DNA of 36,571 nucleotides. Source: a virus. The DNA lies in the IMG/VR virus record IMGVR_UViG_3300028025_000005, positions 1 to 36,571 of that record; one strand, given 5' to 3'. Positions 15,828-23,639 of the stretch are shown in pieces. Numbering within the stretch: position 1 is the stretch's first letter; each line of letters opens with the position of its first letter. A program made the position numbers and the translations under genes. Under the pieces are notes generated by a model. That model had not been told where the DNA came from, did no database searches, and was given only the letters and a program-made list of their open reading frames with translations.

Positions 15828-16657
15828 TGAATTTAGTAGCTATTACCGAACAAAAAGTTCAGGCTTTAGAAGCTGAATTTTTAAAACAACCGCAGGTAGA
15901 CTGTTCGGTAGTGCATCGGTTTGGCCCTAATATTTACATCCGTGAGGTAACCATCCCCGCAGATACGTTTTCCATTGGGCATTGCCAAACTACAACGCAC
16001 CTCAACATTATGTTGGCGGGGCGCGTTACGATGGTAAACCCTGATGGCTCACATACTGAGCTAGTAGCACCCCACACGTTTGTAGCTGGCCCAGGACGCA
16101 AGATTGGCTATATTCACGAAACAATGGTTTGGCAAAACGTCTACGCAACAGACGAAACTGATATAGAAAAGCTAGAAGCGATGTTTTTAGATAAAAGCGC
16201 TACTTGGCAAGAAAACCACAAAAATCAACAATTATTGTTAAATTTTAATCATTCTGAAGATATTGCAGACTATTACGCTGCGATTGAAGAATATGGGTTT
16301 GACCACGAAACAGTGCAAGCGCAAACGTTAAACCTTGACGATCAAATTGACTTACCATACGGTAACTACAAGATGATGGTAGCGCCTTCAAAAATTGAAG
16401 GTAAAGGCGTTTTTGCCACTGGAAACATTAAAGCAAACGAAATAATTGCACCTGCACGGGTTAACGGTAAACGTACGCCCGCAGGTCGATACACCAACCA
16501 CGCAAAAAATCCAAACGCAGTTATGGTTTTATTGGATAATAACGATGTAAACTTAGTGGCAACACGGGCTATTACAGGCTGTAAGGGCGGTGATTTAGGT
16601 GAAGAAATTACTATTGATTACCGCCAGGCTATCAGCCTTGCAATAAGGAGAATTTAA
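15827..16657 (+). CDS. Cupin-SET domain fusion protein
   Basis: 276 aa. Residues ~30-110 look like a cupin barrel (NIYIREVTIPADTFSIGHCQ, TTTHLNIMLAGRVTMVNPDG, HTFVAGPGRKIGYIHETMVW) with His53-type metal-ligand candidates at His52, His58 and His97. Residues ~183-266 match a SET methyltransferase: APSKIEGKGVFATGNIKANE (substrate/SAM entry), RYTNHAKNPNAV (224-231, the NHxxxPN pseudoknot motif) and GEEITIDYR (258-266, catalytic Tyr265). SET enzymes transfer a methyl group from S-adenosylmethionine to lysine. Placement among virion and ejection genes suggests that the target is a virion protein or an injected/host protein; this is inference. Overlap of one base with the gene before; AAGGAG follows for the next gene. 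Whether the SET core is active needs testing because it is compact. Confidence 0.8.
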   Translation: MNLVAITEQKVQALEAEFLKQPQVDCSVVHRFGPNIYIREVTIPADTFSIGHCQTTTHLNIMLAGRVTMVNPDGSHTELVAPHTFVAGPGRKIGYIHETMVWQNVYATDETDIEKLEAMFLDKSATWQENHKNQQLLLNFNHSEDIADYYAAIEEYGFDHETVQAQTLNLDDQIDLPYGNYKMMVAPSKIEGKGVFATGNIKANEIIAPARVNGKRTPAGRYTNHAKNPNAVMVLLDNNDVNLVATRAITGCKGGDLGEEITIDYRQAISLAIRRI

Positions 16658-16658
16658 T

Positions 16659-17387
16659 ATGTCAGGAGTCGCAACCGCCGTCGTAGCTAGCGCTGCTATT
16701 GGGTATGTAGGATCACAGCAAGCGTCTAAAGCACAACAATCCGCAGCCAACCGCGCAACAGACGCGCAAGGCGCTATGTTTGAACGCCAAGTTGAACTGC
16801 AAGAACCGTTTAGAGAAGCGGGGCTTAAAGGTCAAAACCGCCTATTAGAGCTATTAGGTCTTAGCGAAGATAAAGGCGCGGAAGGCTTTGGCAAGTACGC
16901 TACGGCTGAGTTTGGCGCTGACAAATTTAAAACAGATCCTAGCTACGCTTTTCGTATGTCTGAAGGCATGAAGGCATTAGAGCGCTCGGCAGCGTCCCGT
17001 GGCGGGCTGTTGTCAGGTGCTACATTAAAAGGCATCCAGCGTTACGGTCAAGATTTAGCATCAACAGAATACCAAAACGCGTTTAACCGCTACCAAGCTG
17101 AACGTACAGGTACGCTTAATCCATTTCAATCTCTCGCTGGCGTAGCGCAATCTAGCGCCAATACCCTAGGGCAACAAGCTGGAGCTTTTGGTAACGCAAT
17201 GGCGTCTAACATCATTGGCGCAGGTAACGCACAAGCGTCTGGCTATATGGGCGGCGCTAACGCAATCGCTGGCGGCGTTGGTCAAGGAATTAATTTTTAT
17301 CAAAATCAACAGCTTTTGAACAGACTGCCTAATTATGGAAGCGCAAGCACACCTGTGTCGGCTGGCCCAGAACTTTTAGCGGGATAA
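16659..17387 (+). CDS. Ejection (DNA-transfer) protein, P22 gp7-like position
   Basis: 242 aa after AAGGAGAATTTAAT. It has a hydrophobic Ala/Gly-rich N-terminus (GVATAVVASAAIGYVGSQQA), a Gln/Ala-rich helix, the core DPSYAFRMSEGMKALERSAA with SRGGLLSGATLKGIQRYGQD, and a Gly/Ala/Gln-rich C-terminus. The DPSYxFRxxEGxKALxRSAAxRGGLLSG pattern marks a family of internal virion proteins in P22- and T7-like phages. These leave the capsid ahead of the genome and help make the conduit through the envelope. It is the first of three consecutive ejection-type genes. Confidence 0.85.
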   Translation: MSGVATAVVASAAIGYVGSQQASKAQQSAANRATDAQGAMFERQVELQEPFREAGLKGQNRLLELLGLSEDKGAEGFGKYATAEFGADKFKTDPSYAFRMSEGMKALERSAASRGGLLSGATLKGIQRYGQDLASTEYQNAFNRYQAERTGTLNPFQSLAGVAQSSANTLGQQAGAFGNAMASNIIGAGNAQASGYMGGANAIAGGVGQGINFYQNQQLLNRLPNYGSASTPVSAGPELLAG

Positions 17388-17399
17388 CAAGGAATAATC

Positions 17400-18539
17400 A
17401 TGGCACAAATTGATCCATCTATTGCGCTAGGTTTTAAACAACCGCAGATTCAAGACCCTGTCGCAGCCACCATGCGCGCACAAGAAGTCGGCGTTAACGC
17501 GTTAAAAATGCAAGAAATGCAACGCGGTGTTGAATCGCAAAACAAATTGCGTGAATTGTATTCGCAAGGCGTGGACATCAGTACGCCTGAAGGCTTTAAA
17601 CAAGTTGCAGCTATTGACCCTGCAACAGCGTTAAAACTGCGTACAGACGCTTTACAAGGGCGCAAACTTGAAGGCGATATTAAGAAAACAGGCGTTGAAA
17701 CTAATCTTAAACAACTAGAAGTTCAACGCGAACAGTTTGGCAATTTGGTCTTTAACCCGTCTAACGAGAACATTACCGCGCACATTCAAGATAGCGTACT
17801 AAAAGGCAATATTCCACCTGCTCAAGCGCAATCGTTGCTTGCTCAAGTAATGCCGTTGAACACCGCGCAGCGTAAACAATTCTTTACTGATATGGCTGTT
17901 AAAGCCGAAACACGTTTTCAAGGCGATATTACTAAACGTGGTCAGGACATCAGCGCAGCTACAACCCGCCGTGGCCAAGACTTGCAGTTTAACCCTGAAC
18001 TACAAAGCACTATTGCGCAAGCTAAAGAGTACGGTCAAACATTAGGTAAAAACCGCGCGCTTGCAGAAGCTGCGTTGCCAAGCGCAATTCAAACTGCTGA
18101 CGAAAGCATCCGTCTTATTGACGAAATGGTTGGTAAAGCACCTGTTAAAGATGCAAGCGGTAAAGTTATTCAGCAAGGTACTAAACCTCACCCTGGCTTT
18201 TCTAGTTATGTGGGCGCTACAGTTTTGCCTGGACAACGCTTTATTGAGGGTTCCCCTACCGCGTCGTTTGAAATTCGTCAGAAACAGATTGAAGGTAAAG
18301 CGTTCTTGGAAGCGTTTAACGCCCTTAAAGGCGGCGGTTCTATTACTGAAAAAGAAGGCGAAAAAGGTACTGCCGCAATTATGCGTATGAACAAAGCGTC
18401 TAGCGAACGTGAATACGTTGCAGCTGCGCGGGAACTGCAAGACATTATGCGTAAAGGTGTTGATCGGGCTAAGGCTAAAGCTGGCGGTGCTTCTGCGGCG
18501 CCTAGCGGCGGTGTTATTGACTTTAACTCATTGAACTAA
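17400..18539 (+). CDS. Internal virion / ejection protein, middle gene
   Basis: 379 aa with AAGGAATAATC before the ATG. It starts MAQIDPSIALGFKQPQIQDP, continues as a long helical, Gln-rich protein (ALKMQEMQRGVESQNKLREL; LEGDIKKTGVETNLKQLEVQ) and has a conserved stretch RQKQIEGKAFLEAFNALKGG followed by GSITEKEGEKGTAAIMRMN. That last block is found in phage proteins annotated as DNA-transfer or internal virion proteins. The coding position between the gp7-like and the large internal protein corresponds to P22 gp20. Assignment rests on order and composition. Confidence 0.75.
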   Translation: MAQIDPSIALGFKQPQIQDPVAATMRAQEVGVNALKMQEMQRGVESQNKLRELYSQGVDISTPEGFKQVAAIDPATALKLRTDALQGRKLEGDIKKTGVETNLKQLEVQREQFGNLVFNPSNENITAHIQDSVLKGNIPPAQAQSLLAQVMPLNTAQRKQFFTDMAVKAETRFQGDITKRGQDISAATTRRGQDLQFNPELQSTIAQAKEYGQTLGKNRALAEAALPSAIQTADESIRLIDEMVGKAPVKDASGKVIQQGTKPHPGFSSYVGATVLPGQRFIEGSPTASFEIRQKQIEGKAFLEAFNALKGGGSITEKEGEKGTAAIMRMNKASSEREYVAAARELQDIMRKGVDRAKAKAGGASAAPSGGVIDFNSLN

Positions 18540-18547
18540 GGCGCGCC

Positions 18548-20713
18548 ATGGACGTACGTTTGCCGGATGGAACAATCCTAAAAAATGTGCCTGACGGTAC
18601 AACCAAAGCGCAATTAACCGAAAAATTAGCTGCAAATGGCTACAACATTGGTATGTTAGGTGGCGCCCCTGTTGCTGATACTAGCGCTCGTCAAAACGTT
18701 GCGCCTGAAATGGCTCCAGCATGGGCTAAAGAATACCCTCGCTTATATGAAGCTGCGGTCAAAACCCGTCAAGTCGTTGGGCCAACCGTTGAGATGTTAG
18801 GCGCAGTCGGCGGCGGCGTATTAGGCGCAGGCGCAGGTACAGTCGCTGGGCCGGTTGGTACAGCCACAGGCGCCGTAGGTGGTGCAGGCCTAGGCTACGG
18901 CATGGCTAAAGAAGCGCTTGAACAAGCCGACGTTGCGCTAGGGCTAAAAGCCCCACGTACTAAAGAACAACTCGTCACCGAACCAATTAAAAACGTCTTA
19001 GAAGGCGCTACGTATGAGGCTGGCGGTCGTGTAGCTGGCCCTATTATCCAAAAAGGCGCTGAAAAAGTTGGTGAAGTTGTTAGTAAAGTCGCAGGTAAAG
19101 TTGCGGACATTCGTCAAATACCTAAGCAAAAAGCCGCTAATATTCTGCGTCAATCGGTCGGCGGGGATGTGGACGAGGTTGTAAACGCCTTGCGTAGCGC
19201 CAAGCCAGGTCAAACGCCTGCTGAAGCGTTAGCCGAAGCAGGGCTAAACGAGCCTACCGCGCAAGCCCTACTTAAACGGTCGGCAGCTAAAGATCCTAAA
19301 TTTTTTACTGACTTGCTTAAAAACCAAGACACTCAAACAGCTAACGCCTTGGCTAAGATTGCTGGCGGTGAAACTGAAACGGCTAGCCGTGGCACCTTAG
19401 AGAACATGAAAAATGCGCTCAACACCATGACAGGGCCACAACGTGAAGCTGCGTTAAACCGTGCTAATTTAGGTAAAGCCGTCGCTGAGTATGAAACCGA
19501 AGCAGGTCAACTTAGCAAGGCAGCGGGCGCTGAAGTACAAAAAGTCCGTGATCTAATTAGCGCAGGTAACTCCGCAGAAGCATGGGCGCGGTTGCAGATG
19601 ATTAAACGTGACCTACCTGTAGGCGCAGTTAAGTACACTTACGCTAACGAACTAGCGGAAAAAGCCTTTGGTGAATGGTCAGATAGGGCGGCACAAGCCT
19701 CGTTAGACTTAGGTCAAGGCGCTCAGTTCCGCGACGCGGCGGCTCAAACGTTACGCAACTACGGCATTAAACCAATTGAAGGCGCACCGTTGGTTCAGAA
19801 CATCCAAGCCATCGCACAAAACCCTGCGTTTGCAGGTAACGATATTGTTGCTGTTTCCGTACGCAACGTAGCTGACGACATTGCCAAGTGGACAAACAGT
19901 GGTGGTGTAGTGGACGCTCGCGCCCTTGACGCTATCCGTAAGAATTCCGTTAACGCGGCGATCCGTCAATTGCAGCCTACGTTAGATGCAACATCACAGA
20001 AAAAGCTAGCGGCGCAAGTGTTAAATGACATTAAACCGTTAATCGTAGACGCTATTGAAGGCGCTGGTGGCTCAGGCTACCGCCAATATTTAGCCGACTA
20101 TACCAAAGGTATGCAGCGTATTGGTCAAACCAAGTTAGGTTCTGAAGCGATGAAGCTGTATAAACAGTCACCCGATCAGTTTGTGAAGCTAGTTGAAGGC
20201 AATTCACCCGATGTAGTTGAAAAAATCTTTGGCCCAGGCAGTTACGATGTAGCGGTTGAAATGAGTAACGACGCGTTCAAAACACTTAAATCTGCGGCGA
20301 CGCAACAAAAAGTTCGCCAAGAGATTGCAACGCAAGCAAGCGCAGGCGAAACCGCTTTGGTTGACCTACTTAAAGACAACATCATTTCGATGAAGTTGCC
20401 AAACGTCTTTAGTATCGTAGCGACCACAACCAACAAAGCATTGGATATTCTTGAGAAAAAGCTAGGTAAAGCGGTTATGGCAGAACTGACCGCCGCCGCA
20501 AGAGATACCAAAACGTTTGACGAGTTACTAAAAACTTTACCTGCGTCGGATCGCGCGGTAGTTCTTAAAACTATTAAAGACCCAAAAACATGGGAAACTA
20601 TCGGCAAAGGAATTGAGAAAGCATTGCCAACCAAAGCAAGAGGCGGTGTAACTGCGGGTGCTGTTAATGCGCTAGCCCCTGAAGAACAAAATGAAAACGC
20701 GCTTGCGAGATAA
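18548..20713 (+). CDS. Large internal virion / ejection protein (P22 gp16 position)
   Basis: 721 aa. The N-terminus (MDVRLPDGTILKNVPDGTTK, AQLTEKLAANGYN) is a small module also found at the start of other large internal virion proteins. Residues ~80-125 are Gly/Ala-rich and hydrophobic (LGAVGGGVLGAGAGTVAGPV), a candidate membrane-inserting segment of the ejectosome. The rest is helical with several coiled regions. Size and place as last of three match P22 gp16, which is injected and needed for genome transfer. I see no lytic transglycosylase motif. The predicted function is conduit formation in the cell envelope. Confidence 0.75.
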   Translation: MDVRLPDGTILKNVPDGTTKAQLTEKLAANGYNIGMLGGAPVADTSARQNVAPEMAPAWAKEYPRLYEAAVKTRQVVGPTVEMLGAVGGGVLGAGAGTVAGPVGTATGAVGGAGLGYGMAKEALEQADVALGLKAPRTKEQLVTEPIKNVLEGATYEAGGRVAGPIIQKGAEKVGEVVSKVAGKVADIRQIPKQKAANILRQSVGGDVDEVVNALRSAKPGQTPAEALAEAGLNEPTAQALLKRSAAKDPKFFTDLLKNQDTQTANALAKIAGGETETASRGTLENMKNALNTMTGPQREAALNRANLGKAVAEYETEAGQLSKAAGAEVQKVRDLISAGNSAEAWARLQMIKRDLPVGAVKYTYANELAEKAFGEWSDRAAQASLDLGQGAQFRDAAAQTLRNYGIKPIEGAPLVQNIQAIAQNPAFAGNDIVAVSVRNVADDIAKWTNSGGVVDARALDAIRKNSVNAAIRQLQPTLDATSQKKLAAQVLNDIKPLIVDAIEGAGGSGYRQYLADYTKGMQRIGQTKLGSEAMKLYKQSPDQFVKLVEGNSPDVVEKIFGPGSYDVAVEMSNDAFKTLKSAATQQKVRQEIATQASAGETALVDLLKDNIISMKLPNVFSIVATTTNKALDILEKKLGKAVMAELTAAARDTKTFDELLKTLPASDRAVVLKTIKDPKTWETIGKGIEKALPTKARGGVTAGAVNALAPEEQNENALAR

Positions 20714-20715
20714 TT

Positions 20716-21006
20716 ATGGAACAGGATATTTTCAATTGGGCAGTCGCCCTAGTAGGCGCGTTGGGTGGCTGGATATTGAAAGTAATCTGGGATATGTTGC
20801 GAGAAATGCGAGTTGAAATGCAAGGTCGTGACACTCGTATTCAAGACGATCTACGCAAGCTAGATACCAAGATGCACGACGATTTTGTACGCCGTGATGA
20901 CTTTAAAGATGCCGTCAAAGAAATTAAAGACGATATGAGGGTTGGGTTTGCCAATGTGGACTCCACACTGCGTTTAATTTTTAAAAAGCTCGACACAAAG
21001 GAATAA
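20716..21006 (+). CDS. Small membrane-anchored coiled-coil protein
   Basis: 96 aa. One hydrophobic helix near the N-terminus (IFNWAVALVGALGGWILKVI) is followed by a highly charged amphipathic helix (VEMQGRDTRIQDDLRKLDTK; RRDDFKDAVKEIKDDMRVGF). The arrangement resembles small proteins of phage lysis cassettes, such as XhlA-like or holin-accessory proteins, but no diagnostic motif is present. It stands directly before the holin (AAGGAATAAT between them), so it may assist lysis timing. An alternative is a virion-associated membrane protein. Confidence 0.65.
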   Translation: MEQDIFNWAVALVGALGGWILKVIWDMLREMRVEMQGRDTRIQDDLRKLDTKMHDDFVRRDDFKDAVKEIKDDMRVGFANVDSTLRLIFKKLDTKE

Positions 21007-21007
21007 T

Positions 21008-21409
21008 ATGTTTCCAATAGGCGCAATCCTTGACATTGGCGGCAAGATACTAGACAAGGTATTCCCAGACCCAGCACAAGCTGAACAAGCCAAACTCAAG
21101 CTACTTGAGATGCAACAAAATGGCGAACTAGCCAAAATTCAAGCTGATACTGTGGCTATGCAAGAAACTAGTAAACGCTGGCAAGCAGACATGGCATCCG
21201 ATTCTTGGTTGTCAAAAAACATTCGCCCCATGACATTAGTGTTTATTTTGCTCGTTTATTGTGCTTTTGCTTTAATGTCAGCGTGGAAAATTGATGTTAA
21301 TGAAACCTATGTCAAACTGCTAGGCGAATGGGGTCAACTCATCATGCTGGCGTATTTTGGCGGCAGGACAGTAGAAAAAATCATGGACATGAAATCTAAA
21401 GAAAAATGA
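21008..21409 (+). CDS. Holin of the GTA three-transmembrane type
   Basis: 133 aa. It starts with a short hydrophobic/amphipathic region (FPIGAILDIGGKILDKVFPD), then a charged helix with PAQAEQAKLKLLEMQQNGEL, and WQADMASDSWLSKNIRPMTL followed by membrane segments around LVFILLVYCAFALMSAW (~77-93) and LGEWGQLIMLAYFGGRTVEK (~105-124). The DSWLSKNIRPxTL motif is the signature of the 3-TM GTA-type holin family (PF11351). It would permeabilise the inner membrane so the muramidase can reach peptidoglycan. It overlaps the next gene by four bases. Confidence 0.85.
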   Translation: MFPIGAILDIGGKILDKVFPDPAQAEQAKLKLLEMQQNGELAKIQADTVAMQETSKRWQADMASDSWLSKNIRPMTLVFILLVYCAFALMSAWKIDVNETYVKLLGEWGQLIMLAYFGGRTVEKIMDMKSKEK

Positions 21410-21996
21410 AGGATTTAGTACCGCAAATACTAGCTTATGTTTCAAGCCCGTTTAAGCTGTTTGCAATAGTGGTAATGGCGGTACTTGCCTTTAGTGGGCA
21501 TTTTATCTACACAAATCAATCGTTTTTGCTATCCGCATACGATAAAAACAAGTCCCTACCTCGCATTGATGTATCTAAAAGCGATGATGTAGCCAAATTC
21601 CTAATTAAAGAAACAAACGCTGATGTAGTGGCTATATTTGAAGTCGACATTATGTTGGGTACAAGGGTTTTAGTACGGGCATACACCAAAGAAGGCAGGG
21701 ATAAAGCCCATGACGGCATAGATGTAGGGATGCTTTCAGCCAACCAAGACAACAACGCTGACCTGTTAAGCCTTTACGGTGGCTCTATCCCATGCGGAAA
21801 CTACACAAGGGCGCAATCTTTAGTTGGTTTTTGGTACTTGCAGCAAGGGGCAACTTTTCTTTGTCGGTCTAGTATGCCCACAACCGCAGGGCTATTCGCT
21901 GGACAGCTAACAGTAGGCTGGAAATCACCGCCTGAAAACATCCATAAAGTACAGGACATGATGGCTATTGGCGCTAACATGATGGTTAAAAAATGA
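21406..21996 (+). CDS. Membrane-anchored protein of the lysis cassette, unknown
   Basis: 196 aa. One N-terminal membrane segment (FKLFAIVVMAVLAFSGHFIY, residues ~17-36), then a soluble domain likely in the periplasm: VSKSDDVAKFLIKETNADVV, AIFEVDIMLGTRVLVRAYTK, and a C-terminal half with PCGNYTRAQSLVGFWYLQQG and two cysteines. The ADVVAIFEVD...TRVLVRAY stretch looks like part of a GAF-like fold, but I cannot confirm it. Position between holin and a lipoprotein is where an inner-membrane spanin would sit, yet the expected coiled coil is missing. Spanin function is therefore only a possibility. Confidence 0.6.
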   Translation: MKDLVPQILAYVSSPFKLFAIVVMAVLAFSGHFIYTNQSFLLSAYDKNKSLPRIDVSKSDDVAKFLIKETNADVVAIFEVDIMLGTRVLVRAYTKEGRDKAHDGIDVGMLSANQDNNADLLSLYGGSIPCGNYTRAQSLVGFWYLQQGATFLCRSSMPTTAGLFAGQLTVGWKSPPENIHKVQDMMAIGANMMVKK

Positions 21997-22157
21997 AGTG
22001 GATTGCCATTTTATTGCTGACAGGCTGCCAATCTAGTTATGGCGTATTAGTGCCTACCGTAGCCCCAAGAGGTGCAAACTGCCTTGTGCAACGAGCCGAT
22101 TTAACCTTTGAACTAACTATTTGCAACCCAAAACCAACCAAAGAAATCCGAACATGA
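21993..22157 (+). CDS. Small lipoprotein (candidate outer-membrane spanin)
   Basis: 54 aa, beginning in the ATGA overlap with the upstream gene. MKWIAILLLTGC is a short lipoprotein signal with lipobox LTGC, giving Cys12 as the acylated residue. The mature part (~43 aa) contains Pro residues and two more cysteines (Cys30, Cys44), as in many o-spanins, which often dimerise by disulphides. The TGA overlaps the muramidase start (ATGA). In Gram-negative phages a small lipoprotein in this place usually completes lysis by disrupting the outer membrane. Confidence 0.65.
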   Translation: MKWIAILLLTGCQSSYGVLVPTVAPRGANCLVQRADLTFELTICNPKPTKEIRT

Positions 22158-22681
22158 AAGACAATTTTGACAAGTGCTTGGCGTTAATGCTTGCCCACGA
22201 AGGCGGCTTTGTAAACCACCCGCAAGACCCAGGTGGCATGACTAACCTAGGTGTAACTAAGCGTGTATGGGAAGAATGGACAGGGCATGAAGTTGATGAG
22301 AAGCAGATGCGCGCCCTTACCCCTGAGCTAGTTGCGCCGCTTTATAAAAGGAAGTACTGGGATGCTGTACGCGCTGATGATGGTCTTGTGGATGGTGTTG
22401 ACTACTGCGTTTTTGACGTTGCTGTTAATTCAGGCCCCGGACGAGCCATTAAGTTTTTGCAGTCGTGTGTTGGCGTTACTGCTGACGGTGGTTTTGGGCC
22501 TGCTACTTTGGCTGCCGTAAACAAAGCACAAGAAGATCCAAAACGTTTAATTGAGTTGTACTCTGCCAAACGCCTTGAGTTTCTGCAATCCCTAAAGACC
22601 TTTGAAACCTTTGGTAAAGGTTGGAGCCGTCGGGTTGCAGAAGTCAAAGACAAAGCCTTAGCTATGGTCGACGGGGTCTAG
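22154..22681 (+). CDS. GH108 N-acetylmuramidase endolysin
   Basis: 175 aa from the ATG at 22154, chosen because it overlaps the lipoprotein stop. The GH108 catalytic motif is HEGGFVNHPQDPGGMTNLGV (catalytic Glu16), followed by YKRKYWDAVRADD and the structural helices VDYCVFDVAVNSGPGRAIKF. The C-terminal region ADGGFGPATLAAVNKAQEDP ... FETFGKGWSRRVAEV is the usual peptidoglycan-binding extension of this family. It cuts the glycan strand of murein after holin action. No signal peptide is evident, so the holin should be required. The 3' end overlaps a convergent gene by 24 bases. Confidence 0.92.
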   Translation: MKDNFDKCLALMLAHEGGFVNHPQDPGGMTNLGVTKRVWEEWTGHEVDEKQMRALTPELVAPLYKRKYWDAVRADDGLVDGVDYCVFDVAVNSGPGRAIKFLQSCVGVTADGGFGPATLAAVNKAQEDPKRLIELYSAKRLEFLQSLKTFETFGKGWSRRVAEVKDKALAMVDGV

Positions 22682-22858
22682 GTACTTCTCTAGCCTAGCA
22701 ATCCGCTGCGTTTCAAAGCTGCACAACGTAGTGTAATACTCAGCGTGGGTCTTATTGACAAGGTAGCTACGCTTGGCGTTCTCTAACTCCCTAGCGGCTA
22801 GTTCTTGCGCCTTGGGTGGGTAAGTAAAATACTGCCATAGGGTTCTAATCTTGTTCAT
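22658..22858 (-). CDS. 66-aa coiled-coil protein, unknown
   Basis: Last gene of the minus operon, convergent with the muramidase and overlapping it by 24 bases. The sequence is helical and charged (PPKAQELAARELENAKRSYL; VNKTHAEYYTTLCSFETQRI). It is similar in style to small phage proteins that follow DNA-modification operons. No function is assignable. The short gap to the repeat protein upstream supports co-transcription. Confidence 0.6.
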   Translation of the reverse strand: MNKIRTLWQYFTYPPKAQELAARELENAKRSYLVNKTHAEYYTTLCSFETQRIARLEKYLDPVDHS

Positions 22859-22861
22859 GGT

Positions 22862-23179
22862 TTACCTTCCAAATACCGAATCAAACATCGGGGTTAGTGA
22901 TTGCGTAGGCGGCGTATACATCGGGATCGGCGTATAGATCGGCACGGCTGAATTCATCACGGTACCTGCCGACTGCCCTTGTGGGCCGTACAAATAGGTC
23001 GAGTTGCCTGACTGTATAGCGGTGCCTACTGACTGCCCTTGTGGGCCGTAAAAGTAGGTGCTGTTGCCCGACTGTATTGCTGTGCCTGTTGACTGCCCCT
23101 GTGGGCCGTAAAAGAACTGCGTCTGAGCCATTGCACCACTACTAATCAGCGCTAATATTGTTAAAAGTGTCTTGTTCAT
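22862..23179 (-). CDS. Secreted protein with three 20-residue GPQGQS repeats
   Basis: 105 aa. A clear signal peptide (MNKTLLTILALISSGAMA, cleavage after Ala18) leads to three tandem units of about 20 residues (residues 23-42, 43-62, 63-82), each YGPQGQS-x-GT-x-x-x-S-x-x-x-x-Y. A Pro/Tyr/Thr-rich tail (YTPIPMYTPPTQSLTPMFDS) follows. The ribosome site GGAAACTACAA is strong. The export and repeats suggest a periplasmic or outer-surface protein; the function is unknown. The repeats are also visible as 60-bp DNA units at 22935-23114. Confidence 0.75.
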   Translation of the reverse strand: MNKTLLTILALISSGAMAQTQFFYGPQGQSTGTAIQSGNSTYFYGPQGQSVGTAIQSGNSTYLYGPQGQSAGTVMNSAVPIYTPIPMYTPPTQSLTPMFDSVFGR

Positions 23180-23309
23180 TTGTAGTTTCCTTTATGTTTA
23201 ATTGTTCGGCTGTATAAACTGGGACTAACGTTGCGTTAAATATATCGCTCGGGGTTAATTCTTTAAAAAAGATGTTTTTTTCATTGATGTACCCAACTGG
23301 CTTAATCAT
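23142..23309 (-). CDS. 55-aa small protein, PLYT-type
   Basis: Read on the minus strand from the ATG at 23309 to TAG at 23142-23144. It begins MIKPVGYINEKNIFFKELTP and later has LVPVYTAEQLNIKETTNEQ. The opening Lys-Pro-Val and later PVYTAEQ resemble the widespread small phage proteins of the form PVAW...PLYT. AAAGGAAACTACAA precedes the start. It overlaps the secreted repeat protein's start by 38 bases, because its 3' end carries that gene's ribosome site. Confidence 0.65.
   Translation of the reverse strand: MIKPVGYINEKNIFFKELTPSDIFNATLVPVYTAEQLNIKETTNEQDTFNNISAD
23176..23204 (-). repeat. Gene-junction repeat B, copy 1
   Basis: 29 bases nearly identical (one mismatch) to 23306-23334. On the minus strand it encodes QLNIKETTN of the 55-aa protein and at the same time supplies the AAAGGAAAC ribosome site and ATGA start of the secreted repeat protein. 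Confidence 0.85.
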
Positions 23310-23448
23310 TTGTAGTTTCCTTTGTGTTTAATTGACGATACGCCGCTATTGCCGCTTTTAAATCGGCTTTCAACTCTAAAATTTCTTTATGGCTTTGTTG
23401 CGCAAAAGCAACAAGATTCTCATGGCTCCAAGTATTAAAGTCGTTCAT
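23302..23448 (-). CDS. 48-aa small helical protein
   Basis: Starts at the ATG at 23448 and ends TAA at 23302-23304. MNDFNTWSHENLVAFAQQSH at the start, then KEILELKADLKAAIAAYRQ, and an end QLNTKETTND. The NTWSxxNLxxFA opening and the coiled helix after it are seen in small proteins of many phage early operons; the role is unknown. It overlaps the gene upstream by four bases and the 55-aa gene downstream by eight. Confidence 0.65.
   Translation of the reverse strand: MNDFNTWSHENLVAFAQQSHKEILELKADLKAAIAAYRQLNTKETTND
23306..23334 (-). repeat. Gene-junction repeat B, copy 2
   Basis: Second copy of the 29-base junction (one mismatch). It encodes QLNTKETTN of the 48-aa protein and provides the ribosome site and start of the 55-aa gene. 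Confidence 0.85.
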
Positions 23449-23639
23449 GGCTTAACAGCCTCCTTGAGTAGCTCAATACGCTCCCTAGCGCACCGCAACA
23501 TGGTGTAGCGCTGGTGCAGGCGTTGTAGCATCGACACGCGGCGACTGCCTGTACGCTCCTCGTTTAACATGGTTAGTACCTGTTCTTCGCTTAATTGGCT
23601 AAGAATGTCATTCAGCTTGCGCCAGCTTAGATCGCTCAT
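23445..23639 (-). CDS. 64-aa charged helical protein
   Basis: MSDLSWRKLNDILSQLSEEQ followed by VLTMLNEERTGSRRVSMLQR and a long basic helix. A ribosome site AAGGTAGAG lies before the ATG at 23639. The LxxLSEEQVLxMLxEER pattern resembles small regulatory-type phage proteins; DNA contact is possible from the RR-rich second half but not shown. It overlaps the upstream gene by 32 bases. Confidence 0.65.
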   Translation of the reverse strand: MSDLSWRKLNDILSQLSEEQVLTMLNEERTGSRRVSMLQRLHQRYTMLRCARERIELLKEAVKP

